Made by a program: the position numbers and the translations under genes. The notes under the pieces are model-generated. The model saw only the letters and a program-made list of their open reading frames with translations. It did no database searches and was not told where the DNA came from. Below, in pieces: positions 48,809-57,590 of a stretch of 64,000 nucleotides of DNA. Every line of letters begins with the position of its first letter. The stretch's first letter is position 1. The DNA comes from Acidithrix ferrooxidans (GTDB taxonomy: Bacteria > Actinomycetota > Acidimicrobiia > Acidimicrobiales > Acidimicrobiaceae): assembly GCF_000949295.1 (NCBI RefSeq), contig NZ_JXYS01000001.1, positions 1-64,000 of the forward strand, given 5' to 3'.

Positions 48809-49375
48809 CTTTTGTGCGTCCTTTGAATAGTCATTTCAAGTGATGAATTCGCGGCGAATCTGATTGAACTGATAGGTCGTAGGCGATTGCAGTGATCGTG
48901 TGATCGATCTTGAGTTAGGTCGGCGGTCTCTTATGAGATTTCGATAAAGATGCTTATGCAATAGCTACTTGACCCAAGATTCGCTTTGGCTGTAGGAAGT
49001 CGTCTATTGTGCATATTATGGTCGGGCAATGTGGAAAGCTAAAAGGTGAAAACCTAAAAGCTGCGCCCTTGGTTCTCTCTATTTCTGTTTGTCATCTGCT
49101 ATCGAAGCAATATCGGTTTTGGGAAAGCCGGTAATACTAAAGCCAAGGTTGAAAAAGAGAGTATCTCACCTCCAATGAAAGATATAGATATATCCTATAC
49201 TCAATTAGAAATAACTCTCTGCTATCGAACATATGTTCTTATTCGTGCTAATCTAGTACCTTAGGTTTTGAAACTACACAATTGAAGTTCGTTGTTACTT
49301 TGAACTGATAAGTTTCGTCCCGGAAGAAAAGTCCGTGGTGCAGATCAATTTGAAAAGAAAGTAAGAGGAGATAAA
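48809..49375. other. recA upstream region
   Basis: About 570 bp. Contains a nested hairpin at 49024-49068: GGGC/GCCC outside, AGCT/AGCT, then AGGT/ACCT closed by a GAAA tetraloop. It also contains the LexA box at 49227-49238. No gene is seen. Confidence 0.5.
49227..49238. promoter_or_regulatory. LexA (SOS) box upstream of recA
   Basis: GAACATATGTTC is a perfect GAAC-N4-GTTC palindrome, the LexA site of Gram-positive and actinobacterial type, within CGAACATATGTTCT. It lies about 138 bp before the recA ATG. A possible -10 (TAATCT, 49249-49254) would put the box over the -35 area, where LexA would block polymerase. Confidence 0.88.
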
Positions 49376-50446
49376 ATGGCCGCAAGAGTTCCAAAGCAGA
49401 GTAGCGAGGGAATGGACAAAAATAAAGCCCTCGAGATGGCGATAGGCCAGATAGAGCGTCAATTCGGCAAAGGCTCAATTATGCGGATGGGCGCGGCTCC
49501 TAAGATGGCAATAGAATCCATCTCCACCGGGGCTATGGCACTTGATCTTGCTCTTGGCGTTGGTGGCCTACCTCGAGGTAGGGTAGTGGAGATCTTTGGC
49601 CCAGAGTCCTCAGGTAAATCAACACTGGCGCTACACGTAGTTGCAGAAGCTCAGCGTACGGGTGGTATTTGCGCTTACGTGGACGCTGAGCATGCGCTGG
49701 ATCCAGTCTACGCTAAGGCTATCGGGGTGGATATCGATGCCCTTTTGATCTCGCAGCCTGATACCGGAGAACAGGCCCTAGAGATCGCTGATACCCTAGT
49801 TCGATCAGGTGCCTTGGACGTTCTCATCATTGACTCTGTGGCAGCACTTACGCCTCGTGCCGAAATTGAAGGGGAGATGGGTGACTCTCACGTAGGGTTG
49901 CAAGCTCGGCTGATGTCTCAAGCACTTCGTAAGTTGACAGCTAACTTGAATCGTTCTAACACAATTGCTGTCTTTATCAACCAACTTCGTGAAAAGATCG
50001 GCGTTATGTACGGATCTCCGGAGGTGACTCCAGGTGGAAGGGCTCTGAAGTTTTACGCTTCAGTCCGATTGGATATTAGGCGTATCGATCAGATTAAAGA
50101 TGGCGCCGATATTGTAGGTAATCGTACCCGTGTCAAGGTTGTTAAAAATAAGGTAGCCCCGCCTTTCCAACAAGCAGAGTTTGACATTATGTATGGTAAG
50201 GGCATCTCAAGGGAGGGGTCGCTCCTTGATGTGGGAGTGGACCTGGGATTGATAAAGAAGGCTGGCGCATGGTATACCTATGAGGGCGAGCAGCTAGGTC
50301 AGGGGCGTGAGAACGTGAAGTCCTATATCGAGTCAAACCCAGTTTTGATGGCCGAGCTTGATGAGAAGATTAGAGCTGTCGTCGTCGTGGATCATAAGGC
50401 GGAATTTACAGAGGAAGACGACGAGCCGATCTATTTAGACGAGTGA
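49376..50446 (+). CDS. recA: Recombinase RecA
   Basis: Strand-exchange and SOS co-protease. 356 residues: [22 protein letters not shown] at the N-terminus, Walker [10 protein letters not shown] from residue 75, the DNA-binding loops ([40 protein letters not shown]) and an acidic tail. No intein. ATG after a purine-rich RBS (AAGAGGAG). recX, which usually follows recA in actinobacteria, is missing; a candidate small RNA and terminator take that place. Confidence 0.97.
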   Translation: MAARVPKQSSEGMDKNKALEMAIGQIERQFGKGSIMRMGAAPKMAIESISTGAMALDLALGVGGLPRGRVVEIFGPESSGKSTLALHVVAEAQRTGGICAYVDAEHALDPVYAKAIGVDIDALLISQPDTGEQALEIADTLVRSGALDVLIIDSVAALTPRAEIEGEMGDSHVGLQARLMSQALRKLTANLNRSNTIAVFINQLREKIGVMYGSPEVTPGGRALKFYASVRLDIRRIDQIKDGADIVGNRTRVKVVKNKVAPPFQQAEFDIMYGKGISREGSLLDVGVDLGLIKKAGAWYTYEGEQLGQGRENVKSYIESNPVLMAELDEKIRAVVVVDHKAEFTEEDDEPIYLDE

Positions 50447-50488
50447 TTCTTTCTCGATGAAATCGCTTTTTTGCGGTTTCTATGAAAT

Positions 50489-50516
50489 TTGATTTAGGCT
50501 GCTCTTTGATTATATC
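50489..50516 (+). promoter_or_regulatory. Probable promoter of a small RNA after recA
   Basis: TTGATT (50489-50494), a 16-base spacer, then TATATC (50511-50516): a sound sigma-70-like pair placed after the recA stop. Transcription would start near 50523. Confidence 0.4.
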
Positions 50517-50522
50517 TATTCA

Positions 50523-50690
50523 AAGGCAATAGGAATGGTACTAACGCCCTAACGGGGTGGGTGCGGAAGGTTATCGCTGCACTGTTAGTGAGCCTAGTAA
50601 TCAGCTTTATACGGCACTTTTTATACAGCACTCCCCGTGCGCATTTGGAGCATTCTGGCTGTTCACTTTTGTGAACAGCCAGAATGGTCT
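50523..50690 (+). ncRNA. Candidate small structured RNA between recA and miaB
   Basis: No open frame of note. The stretch has a promoter-like pair just upstream and ends in a strong terminator hairpin. Inside, ACTAAC (50540-50545) pairs with GTTAGT (50584-50589), enclosing a CCC-TAAC-GGG hairpin and GTGC/GCAC pairing; CGGGG (50553-50557) can instead pair with CCCCG (50633-50637), giving two exclusive folds. That is the pattern of a regulated leader or a free small RNA of about 165 nt. It does not match a riboswitch class I can name. Confidence 0.4.
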
Positions 50691-50692
50691 TT
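50651..50692 (+). terminator. Strong intrinsic terminator, 16-bp perfect stem
   Basis: CATTCTGGCTGTTCAC (50651-50666), loop TTTT, exact complement (50671-50686), then GTCTTTC. Nothing codes just upstream, so it ends either a long recA 3' UTR or the candidate small RNA. Confidence 0.8.
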
Positions 50693-51082
50693 CATCAAGG
50701 TTTTAGTTGTGCCCAAATTGCAACCAGACCATTAATATCCGGTAGCTTTGGGTTGGCTTAGGTTTGGTGTGTGTCGATCACTTGGTCGATCGCCTTTACC
50801 CTCATGAACTTAGCGAATTCACCCACCCCTTTTTTTATGATTTTCCTCGAGGTGCCTTTGGCACTTTTGTTGTTAGCACTTTTTATAAATATTTCATTTT
50901 ATGATTTAGTGTGCATATCAATACTTCAGGGGCAAATCATTTAAATGAGGTTCGCGTTTTATGGGTCTCGCGGAAGTTGTCGGAGTCTGGGTTGGCATTG
51001 GACAACCATGCGAGGTTTAACTTGATCTCACTCTGGGTAATCTCAAAAAGACAATCGAGCATTGGTTGATAGGCTATAAGTC

Positions 51083-52552
51083 GTGGAGAAAAGTTTTTTT
51101 GTTAGGACATTTGGTTGTCAGATGAATGAGCATGATTCAGAGCGAATATCTAATCTTTTGATTCGCGATGGTTATGTCTCGAGCGATAATGCCCTCACGG
51201 CCGATGTAGTGGTTCTAAATACTTGTTGTATCCGAGAGAATGCTGACACCAAGCTCTATGGAAACCTAGGGCATTTAAAGGCTATCAAGGACGAGCGAGA
51301 GGATTTCAAGATTGTAGTGGCCGGTTGTCTGGCCCAGAAGGATCGCGATCTTATCCGCAAGCGTGCTCCCTGGGTAGATTTGGTGGTGGGTACCCACAAT
51401 GTTTCAAGGGTAGCAACACTTCTGGAGGAGACTTCTACCAAAGGGCCAATAGTGGAGATCCTTGAGGAGTCGATCTTAGATCAAGAGTTCTTTTCGTCGC
51501 CGGGTCCTCGATTGAGTCTTCCCTATTCGGCTTATGTGACCGTGCAAATTGGATGCGATAATAACTGCGCCTTTTGCATAGTCCCGCAAGTTCGCGGTAA
51601 AGAGATCTCTCGTCCCTTTGGTGAACTTCTTGGTGAAGTTCGACAACTAGCTCAAGATGGAGTTACCGAGATAACGCTCTTGGGGCAGAATGTAAATTCG
51701 TATGGTCGTGACCTTACGGTTGACGCACGGCGCAGTGGAGTCTTTGATTCTAAGATCGTTGGTGAACAATATCTAAGTGAGGAAGGGGCAAGGCTACGGC
51801 CGCTCTTTGGCGACCTTATGCGAGAGGTAGCTCAAATAGACGGCATTTCTCGAGTTCGCTTTACCTCCCCTCATCCAAAGGATTTGAGGCCCGAGACAAT
51901 TGAGGCAATGGCCTCGACTAAAGAGATAATGAACCACCTGCATTTTCCTCTTCAATCGGGGTCCGATCGGATTCTTGCTCTCATGCACCGTGGATATAGC
52001 GCAGAGCGCTACCTAGAGAAACTCCGTGATGCACGCCTTGGTATTGACGACTTAGCTGTTACTACAGATATTATCGTCGGCTTTCCCGGTGAAACCGAAG
52101 AGGACTTCGAGGCCACATTGGAGGTGGCGGCGAGTGCACAATATGACGGAGCCTATACCTTTATCTACTCTCCTCGACCTGGAACCGAGGCCGCTGCCAT
52201 GGTGGATCGCTTCATAGCTCCGGAGGTGATCTCTGATCGTTTCGATCGTCTTAAGGTTGTGATTGAGCGAAGCGCTCTGGCCCGGCACGAGGCTCGCATT
52301 GGTAGGGTTGAGGAGGTCTTGGTCGAAGGGCCGAGTAAGAAGAATCCAGATCATATGAGTGGAAGAACTGGACAGAATAAGTTGGTGCACTTCAACAAGG
52401 AACCGCAATTCAACAGTGCTGAGCGGTTGGGCGTGGGTTCTTATGTGGAAGTGGAGATTACATCAGCTACGCCATATTTCCTAAGGGGAAGATTGCTGAA
52501 CGTGGTGCGTTCTCCGAGGCATCGAAGAAAGTTGCAGGTAGCGGCTTATTGA
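51083..52552 (+). CDS. miaB: tRNA-2-methylthio-N6-dimethylallyladenosine synthase MiaB
   Basis: Adds the methylthio group to i6A37 in tRNA, after MiaA (58.2 kb). 489 residues: UPF0004 domain with RTFGCQMNEHDSE and NTCCIRENAD and AGCLAQKD, radical-SAM CDNNCAFC (about 158-165) with VPQVRGKE, GFPGETEEDFEATL, and a C-terminal TRAM domain. TFGCQMN marks MiaB rather than RimO. GTG start at 51083 without a clear RBS. About 30 residues in the middle (around 212-245) form an extra loop. Confidence 0.93.
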   Translation: MEKSFFVRTFGCQMNEHDSERISNLLIRDGYVSSDNALTADVVVLNTCCIRENADTKLYGNLGHLKAIKDEREDFKIVVAGCLAQKDRDLIRKRAPWVDLVVGTHNVSRVATLLEETSTKGPIVEILEESILDQEFFSSPGPRLSLPYSAYVTVQIGCDNNCAFCIVPQVRGKEISRPFGELLGEVRQLAQDGVTEITLLGQNVNSYGRDLTVDARRSGVFDSKIVGEQYLSEEGARLRPLFGDLMREVAQIDGISRVRFTSPHPKDLRPETIEAMASTKEIMNHLHFPLQSGSDRILALMHRGYSAERYLEKLRDARLGIDDLAVTTDIIVGFPGETEEDFEATLEVAASAQYDGAYTFIYSPRPGTEAAAMVDRFIAPEVISDRFDRLKVVIERSALARHEARIGRVEEVLVEGPSKKNPDHMSGRTGQNKLVHFNKEPQFNSAERLGVGSYVEVEITSATPYFLRGRLLNVVRSPRHRRKLQVAAY

Positions 52553-52852
52553 ATTCGCTCTCTGGAGTTGGTTCTTATTTTGAGGTTGATGCTCGAGGTA
52601 GGTTAGCTTAGGGATTTGTTTGGCGAACTTGGACCAAAGGGCAATTGTTCGCTCGTAGGCAATGTTTATATACCTGCTTAGCTCGAGCTTAGTGATTTTA
52701 GGGTTGAGTCACATAATCGATTTTAGTCTTAGCCTGGATCCACCGAAAATTTAGCCGATCGACTTTGATTTTGGCATTAAAAAGGTGCTTTGAACTGGTA
52801 GAATGATGTTTGAAGACACTTCAAATCTATCAGTTCAAGGAGCACCTTTTAG

Positions 52853-54275
52853 ATGCAAGCATCTACTAGTGCTTTAGAGTGTTTGATAGTCACCTTTGAC
52901 GATTCGAACGCAGTTTCCAACAGTGGGTTAATACTCCCTATCACCCTTGCTGAGAGACTTGGCCTTAGGGATCTCTTTGATTTACACATTGACCTAGAGG
53001 ATCGTCCTGGACGAGCAAATGTTGGCAGAAAAGCCATGGCTATCGTGGCCTCCATTTTGGCCGGTGGTGATTGCATTGATGACACTGCAATCCTTGAAAG
53101 CCCAAATGCACAAGTTATCCTTGGTCAGATAATGCCAGCACCATCTAGGTTTGGTGTCTTCTTGCGTAGTTTTGAGACCAGTGACATCGCAGATGTTGAA
53201 CGAGTTGCAGCTTTGTTGCTAAAACGAGCCTGGCTAGCTGGAGCAGGTCCAGGTGATGAGCCGTTCACCATTGATGTTGATTCCACAATATGTCAGGCAT
53301 ATGGAAACAAAAAAGAAGGAGCTTACTTTGGTTATACCAACCTAAGGGGGTATCACCCACACCTAGCAGCAGTTGGTAAAACAGGTGACATTCTTGGAAT
53401 AGTGACTCGTGAAGGCAATGCCAATACCGCCCGTGGTGCCGGGGAGTTTGTAACCCAGGTAATCAACAATGCCAGAGCCGCTGGAGCAACTGGTGAAATA
53501 ACCATGCGTTTTGACTCTGGGTTCTTCTCAAGAGCCGTAAGAGACGCAGCCAGTGCGGGCAATACTCGCTTTTGCATTACAACACGGATGTCCAAGAGAC
53601 TAAAAGGTATCATCTCCGATATCCAAGAGGATGCCTGGACTTCAATTCCCTACTGGCTTGAAGGTGGAGCTGATGTAGCAGAAGTGAAATACCGTCAAAA
53701 ACAGTAAATATCGCGCATTTGCAAGAGATAGACAAGACGTTCGTCTTATCGTAGGAAGGGTCAAGCCTACTCCAGGGTCTCAGCTGGCACTATTTAGTGA
53801 CTATGACTATCACGCATTTATTACCGATCGACAAGGCGAAACGCTTTTCCTTGAGGCTGATCACCGAGCACATGCCCAGATCGAACTAGTCATCAAGGAT
53901 CTCAAAGGAGGTTCTAGGTGGAATCATGTTCCATCCAGATACATGAACGCTAATGCCGTTTGGTTGGCTCTGGTCTGGTTAGCCATTGGTGCAATTGCAC
54001 ACAACCTGGCACGGTGCAACTGCACACAACCTGGCACGGTGCAACTGCACACAACCTGGCACGGTGCAACTGCACACAACCTGGCACGAATAGGTGCTAT
54101 TACAGAAACTGTTATCACCACACCAAAGCTTCGACGGTGTTACTTTCAGATCGCAGGACATATCACTCGTTCAGCTAGAAAAGTAATACTGCATCTTGAA
54201 GAACACTGGCACTATAAGGATAAGTTCTTAGAGGCTCTTGATCGGATCAGAAAGTTTGAGATCGCCATCACCTGA
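52853..54275 (+). pseudogene. IS1380-family DDE transposase, frameshifted and repeat-expanded
   Basis: The first 284 codons (to TAA at 53705-53707) carry the catalytic Asp motifs IDVDSTICQAYG and MRFDSGFFSRA. After an A5 run near 53698-53702 the protein continues in the +1 frame as KYRAFARDRQDVRLIVGR..., with ETLFLEADHRAHAQIELVIKDLKGG containing the catalytic Glu, and ends at 54275. Removing one A restores a full transposase, so the frameshift separates the two Asp from the Glu. A 75-bp in-frame expansion (three 25-bp units, 25 extra residues) interrupts the Ala-His-Asn-Leu-Ala-Arg segment near the C-terminus. RBS AAGGAG lies before the ATG. Confidence 0.88.
53992..54088 (+). repeat. Tandem repeat array, 3 full and 1 partial 25-bp units
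   Basis: Units start at 53992, 54017, 54042 and 54067; the last is cut after 22 bases, where normal transposase sequence resumes. Units begin CAATTGCAC or CAACTGCAC and end CACGGTG. They are the same family as the array at 406-709 but all are of the 25-bp form. Three 25-bp steps cycle through the reading frames and return to the original one. Confidence 0.95.
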
Positions 54276-54590
54276 ACATCTGGTTACCTAACACACTGAA
54301 TATTACTTGAAGGAACTGCTCTAGAAGACAAGGGATTAGGTCACTATACCCAAAATGAGATTTCACAATCTCAAAAATGACCAAACAGGCTCAACCACAA
54401 AGGGAATAGGTCATATTTGGCTCTCTGAAACCAGATTTAAGCCATAGACCCTCCGTCAAACCTAAATCAGTTCCGAAAAACCGACTCAGAGTCACACCGA
54501 AGGGCTCAAGCTGGTCCAATTCTGTGGATTCAGGCTTAGGAGCGATGGCGGATTTTATTAATTCCAGGGGGTAATAGCGCCAAGTGTTGA

Positions 54591-55250
54591 TTATCGAAGG
54601 AACTTTTCAGCGATCTTAGCTGGGTCCGTTGCTGGCGAAGGTGCTGGCGAAGGTGCGTTTTTTACATCGAAGCTTCGGTTGCCTAGATTGATCTTTGCGG
54701 TCCAAGTTGTTTTAGATTCCAGTTGTGAGAGTTCAGTTTCTGAGAATTTCAATAGAGCATCCTCGATTGCTACCTCGATAATTACGGTTTGTCGCATCTC
54801 CTTTTCGTTGGGTGCTCGCACTTGATCCCAGCGGCCAGGGAGGATGAAATCCGTCAGTTGTTTTAGTGCCTTTAGCTTTAGAGCAGAATTTACTATCTCT
54901 TTAGGCGAGCCTGCGATTAGTACACTTTTGTAGTCCATTGTGTGATCAAAGATGGAGTCTGGTAATACTAACGCAGAGGTGGCATTGATCAGAATTGTAA
55001 TCTTTTGGTTTTTTAGAGATGCACGAATGATTGATGACGCTCTAGATCCATGGAGTAGGATCGTGTCACCAACTCTTGCATAGAGTGTTGGAACCATTTG
55101 GACGGTGCCGTCAATTTCTACGCCAATGGTGCAGGTCGCGTATTGATCTATGAATTGGTATATGGCATTTTGGTCATAACTTGTCTGATTTAAGTTACGA
55201 CGGAATGCAAATGGATTTCGTTTAGCTCCTAGATCGAGTGGTGAATCCAT
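54591..55250 (-). CDS. Pyridoxamine 5'-phosphate oxidase-like FMN-binding protein
   Basis: 219 residues with the split-barrel flavin-binding fold of the Pyridox_ox_2/NimA-like group: ATCTIGVEIDGTVQMVPTLYARVGD, ILLHGSRASS and the VLIAGSPKEI strand. Members reduce or bind FMN, F420 or heme; the substrate cannot be told. ATG at 55250 with GGAG 8 bases upstream. The C-terminal tail is Pro/Ala/Ser-rich. Ends 56 bp from the IS right end, so the IS inserted just after this gene. Same strand as the aldehyde dehydrogenase gene. Confidence 0.78.
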   Translation of the reverse strand: MDSPLDLGAKRNPFAFRRNLNQTSYDQNAIYQFIDQYATCTIGVEIDGTVQMVPTLYARVGDTILLHGSRASSIIRASLKNQKITILINATSALVLPDSIFDHTMDYKSVLIAGSPKEIVNSALKLKALKQLTDFILPGRWDQVRAPNEKEMRQTVIIEVAIEDALLKFSETELSQLESKTTWTAKINLGNRSFDVKNAPSPAPSPATDPAKIAEKFLR

Positions 55251-55480
55251 TTATTTGCTCCAAAAATTAGATTGCAAAATTGATGTTAGTCGCCGTTTCA
55301 CTGGCAAGTCACTGAAACTTTATAGTGCCCATCAAAGTTATGGCGAAGTGGTATCTCCTTCGAGAACCAAACGATTCATAGGGGCTCTGCGATGAATCAG
55401 GTGGCTATTGCGCTGAGTTGGATTTTATCCCGCAATCTTCGATTAGTCACCTGATTCAAAGGTTTTGTGTTGGTGTTTTA

Positions 55481-57037
55481 TTAGATGTTTGGATAGAGGT
55501 GGTAGTCGGGGAAGTTTCCAAATAGTCGTTCGCCAACCGGTCCTTCAGTAACGGCCTGTACTAGGTACTGACCTCCGACAAAGGCACCTTTCCAAGATGC
55601 TCCCGTGCCGCCAAAGGGCTCTTCGCGGTCGCCTCTTGAACGAGGTTGATTGATTCCTACTTTGTATGCATTTACCTCTTCGGCGAGACGTTTGGCTAGG
55701 TCGATATTGTCACAGGCAATCGAGGAGACCAATGCACCGTTGGAGACGTTCATGGCGCTTAGCATCTCAGCTGGCGTGTCCACGATAACTACTGTATCTA
55801 CTGGTCCGAATGGTTCGGAGTGATAAAGTGCCGACGAACTCGGTGGGTTGAGTATGGAAACTGGGGCAAAATATGCATCCTTGTTTTGACCAGGAACGAA
55901 CCTACTCTCTGCTAATTCTCCACGAAAGAGCGGGATACCTCCTTTTGCCATAGCCTCCTCGACCTTGAGTGCAAGTTCTCTCGCTTTGGTTGCATTGATT
56001 ACGGGGCCGAAGTCAACATCGGGCAAGGGGTCGTTCACATTGGAGACGGCTAGGGGATTTCCGATGGTGAGGGAGTCGAGAACGGGAATATAGGTCTCTA
56101 GGAATTGATCAAAGAGGGACCTTTGTACGACAAATCTTGGGTACGCAGTGCATCGCTGTTTTGCATATTCGAACCCTTTTTTCATGTGACCCGAAAGCGT
56201 CTTCCAATCTGAGAAGTCCCAAATTCCCCAAGCATTAAGGCCTTCTTGCTCAAGCATGTGCCGCTTGTCGACTCTTACTAGTTCCGATGCGATCTGTCCT
56301 CCAGTATCCCTACCTCCTACGAAGGCGAGGCAGCCAATTTCGGGTGATCGAACTAAAACGGGGCTGAGACGTCCGCCAGAGCCAGAGACCAGAGTCACTG
56401 GTAGCCCTTCTTCGTTGGCGTAATGCATCGCCAAGGTAAGAGCTGCTACGCCACCATCAGTAGGAGACTTTGCGATAACGGCATTTCCAGCTAACATCTG
56501 CACAAACATTGAATGTGCTAATACCGAAAGCGGGTAATTCCATGAGGCAATGTTGGAGACTGGTCCTGGTAGTGGGGTGCGACCAGCCATCATGGCATCA
56601 ATATTGTCTAGATACCATTCCACTCCTCCGGTGGTTCGATCCACCGAGGTGAGGGCCTGTCGATATGGCTTCCCAATCTCCCAGACAAGCAGGAGAGCTA
56701 GAAGTTCACGGTTCGCCTTGATTCTATCGATTGCCCGGCGAACTCGTTCTTTACGTTCGCTTAGATCGACTAAGGACCAGTTTTGATGGTCTTTTACACA
56801 GGCGATCAGAGCCTGATGTGCGTCTTCTGCATCCAGCATTGAAGGTCCGATTATGGAGCTTGCATCAATCGATGAGATGGCGTTGTGTGGATGTCCAATA
56901 CGTTGCCACTTGCCGTCCCAAAGGTTGTTGATCCTATCGCTCTCAAAGGCGGCTGGGGCTTCGGCCCTAGCACGAGCATATACTTCGTTCCAAGTTGCAC
57001 CTGGTTTGATAAACTTCTCTTGATTTTGTATTGTCAC
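55481..57037 (-). CDS. Aldehyde dehydrogenase family protein
   Basis: 518 residues of the NAD(P)-dependent ALDH superfamily. Visible are SNIASWNYPLSVLAHSMFVQ (substrate/cofactor region), GNAVIAKSPTDGG, LAFVGGRDTGG, the general-base Glu region MLEQEGLNAWG, the catalytic Cys in KQRCTAYPRFVVQ and SEPFGPVD. The GG(K/R) pattern differs from the usual ELGGK, placing it in a less-studied actinobacterial branch. GTG start at 57037 with a poor RBS. Could oxidise an aldehyde made by the FAD amine oxidase at 47.4 kb (inference). Confidence 0.85.
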   Translation of the reverse strand: MTIQNQEKFIKPGATWNEVYARARAEAPAAFESDRINNLWDGKWQRIGHPHNAISSIDASSIIGPSMLDAEDAHQALIACVKDHQNWSLVDLSERKERVRRAIDRIKANRELLALLLVWEIGKPYRQALTSVDRTTGGVEWYLDNIDAMMAGRTPLPGPVSNIASWNYPLSVLAHSMFVQMLAGNAVIAKSPTDGGVAALTLAMHYANEEGLPVTLVSGSGGRLSPVLVRSPEIGCLAFVGGRDTGGQIASELVRVDKRHMLEQEGLNAWGIWDFSDWKTLSGHMKKGFEYAKQRCTAYPRFVVQRSLFDQFLETYIPVLDSLTIGNPLAVSNVNDPLPDVDFGPVINATKARELALKVEEAMAKGGIPLFRGELAESRFVPGQNKDAYFAPVSILNPPSSSALYHSEPFGPVDTVVIVDTPAEMLSAMNVSNGALVSSIACDNIDLAKRLAEEVNAYKVGINQPRSRGDREEPFGGTGASWKGAFVGGQYLVQAVTEGPVGERLFGNFPDYHLYPNI

Positions 57038-57329
57038 ACCTATATTGTTTCCGCTAGGTACAAAGTTTCAGGCCGCATATCAAGAAAAAGAGAACTTGTC
57101 AATACAAGTTTTTTTCGCATTTTTGTAAATGTCGACATCGCAATTGGCCAATACTAGCCAGATCGTCGTTTTCTACGCCACGGCTAGAATTGCCGCGAAC
57201 TGGCGACAATGAAGATGGCGGGCGTTCTCGTTTCTGGCCAGGCGGTGTCCGGCGTTTAGGTGGCATGAGCGTAGTACTGGCTTTCTATCGAACTTAGGAA
57301 CCAGTCGTTTAGTTGTCCTTGTGGCAAAA

Positions 57330-57590
57330 CTCAGGGAACGGGAGTACGCCGAGGCCGAAAGGCGAAGACGAGAGTGCCGGATGTCACCACTGGGGCGGAC
57401 TGGGGTGCATTAGCGATGAAGCTCTTGTAATGAGGGTGGAGCAAAGGCCCCAGGCGAACGGGCCGTAACGGACTAGTCAACCCAGCAGTGAGGATGAGCC
57501 AACACTGACGCGAACCGCCTTGAGAGTGTAGAGCTTCATGGTCTGCCGTGGTATTTAGTGGTGAAGTAAAGCGGTTCGACCACCAAGACC
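57330..57590 (+). ncRNA. HEARO/omega-RNA-like structured RNA without iscB
   Basis: GC-rich, stop-rich stretch with many compensable stems: GCC-GAAA-GGC hairpin (57354-57363), a long-range helix ATGAAGCTCT (57416-57425) with AGAGCTTCAT (57530-57539), inner hairpins GGCCC/GGGCC and CAGTG/CACTG, and a last two-tier hairpin GGTCT...GTGGT...ACCAC...AGACC (57540-57590). The GGCCGAAAGGC, GTGCATTAGCGATG and GGAGCAAAG segments look, from memory, like the HEARO RNA (omega RNA) that guides IscB/IsrB nucleases. These normally sit just before iscB; no iscB-like N-terminus follows. Boundaries and assignment are approximate; a group II intron RNA fragment is the main alternative. Confidence 0.5.

Larger units (their letters stand above)
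52733..54534 (+). mobile_element. IS1380-family insertion sequence, near-complete, 1802 bp
   Basis: Ends are imperfect inverted repeats: left CCTGGATCCACCGAAA from 52733, right ...TTCTGTGGATTCAGG ending 54534. Direct repeats CTTAG at 52728-52732 and 54535-54539 are a 5-bp target duplication, so this copy inserted by transposition and kept both ends. It carries one transposase frame, broken by a frameshift, and an internal tandem repeat. The 3' 450 bp match the remnant at 710-1166. It lies between miaB and the FMN-binding protein gene. Confidence 0.9.

Noticed and set aside
50523-50690. Cobalamin or c-di-GMP riboswitch after recA
   Set aside because: A few short resemblances (CACTGT, GGGGTG) but no core consensus, and the region ends in a terminator with no dependent gene directly after it.
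53690-53710. Programmed -1 frameshift in the IS1380 transposase
   Set aside because: The downstream frame is +1, not -1, and the A5 run is not a standard slippery heptamer; a plain indel is simpler.
57330-57590. Group II intron RNA
   Set aside because: No domain V hairpin with the expected sequence and no reverse transcriptase frame; the omega-RNA-like reading fits better, though I cannot exclude a fragment.
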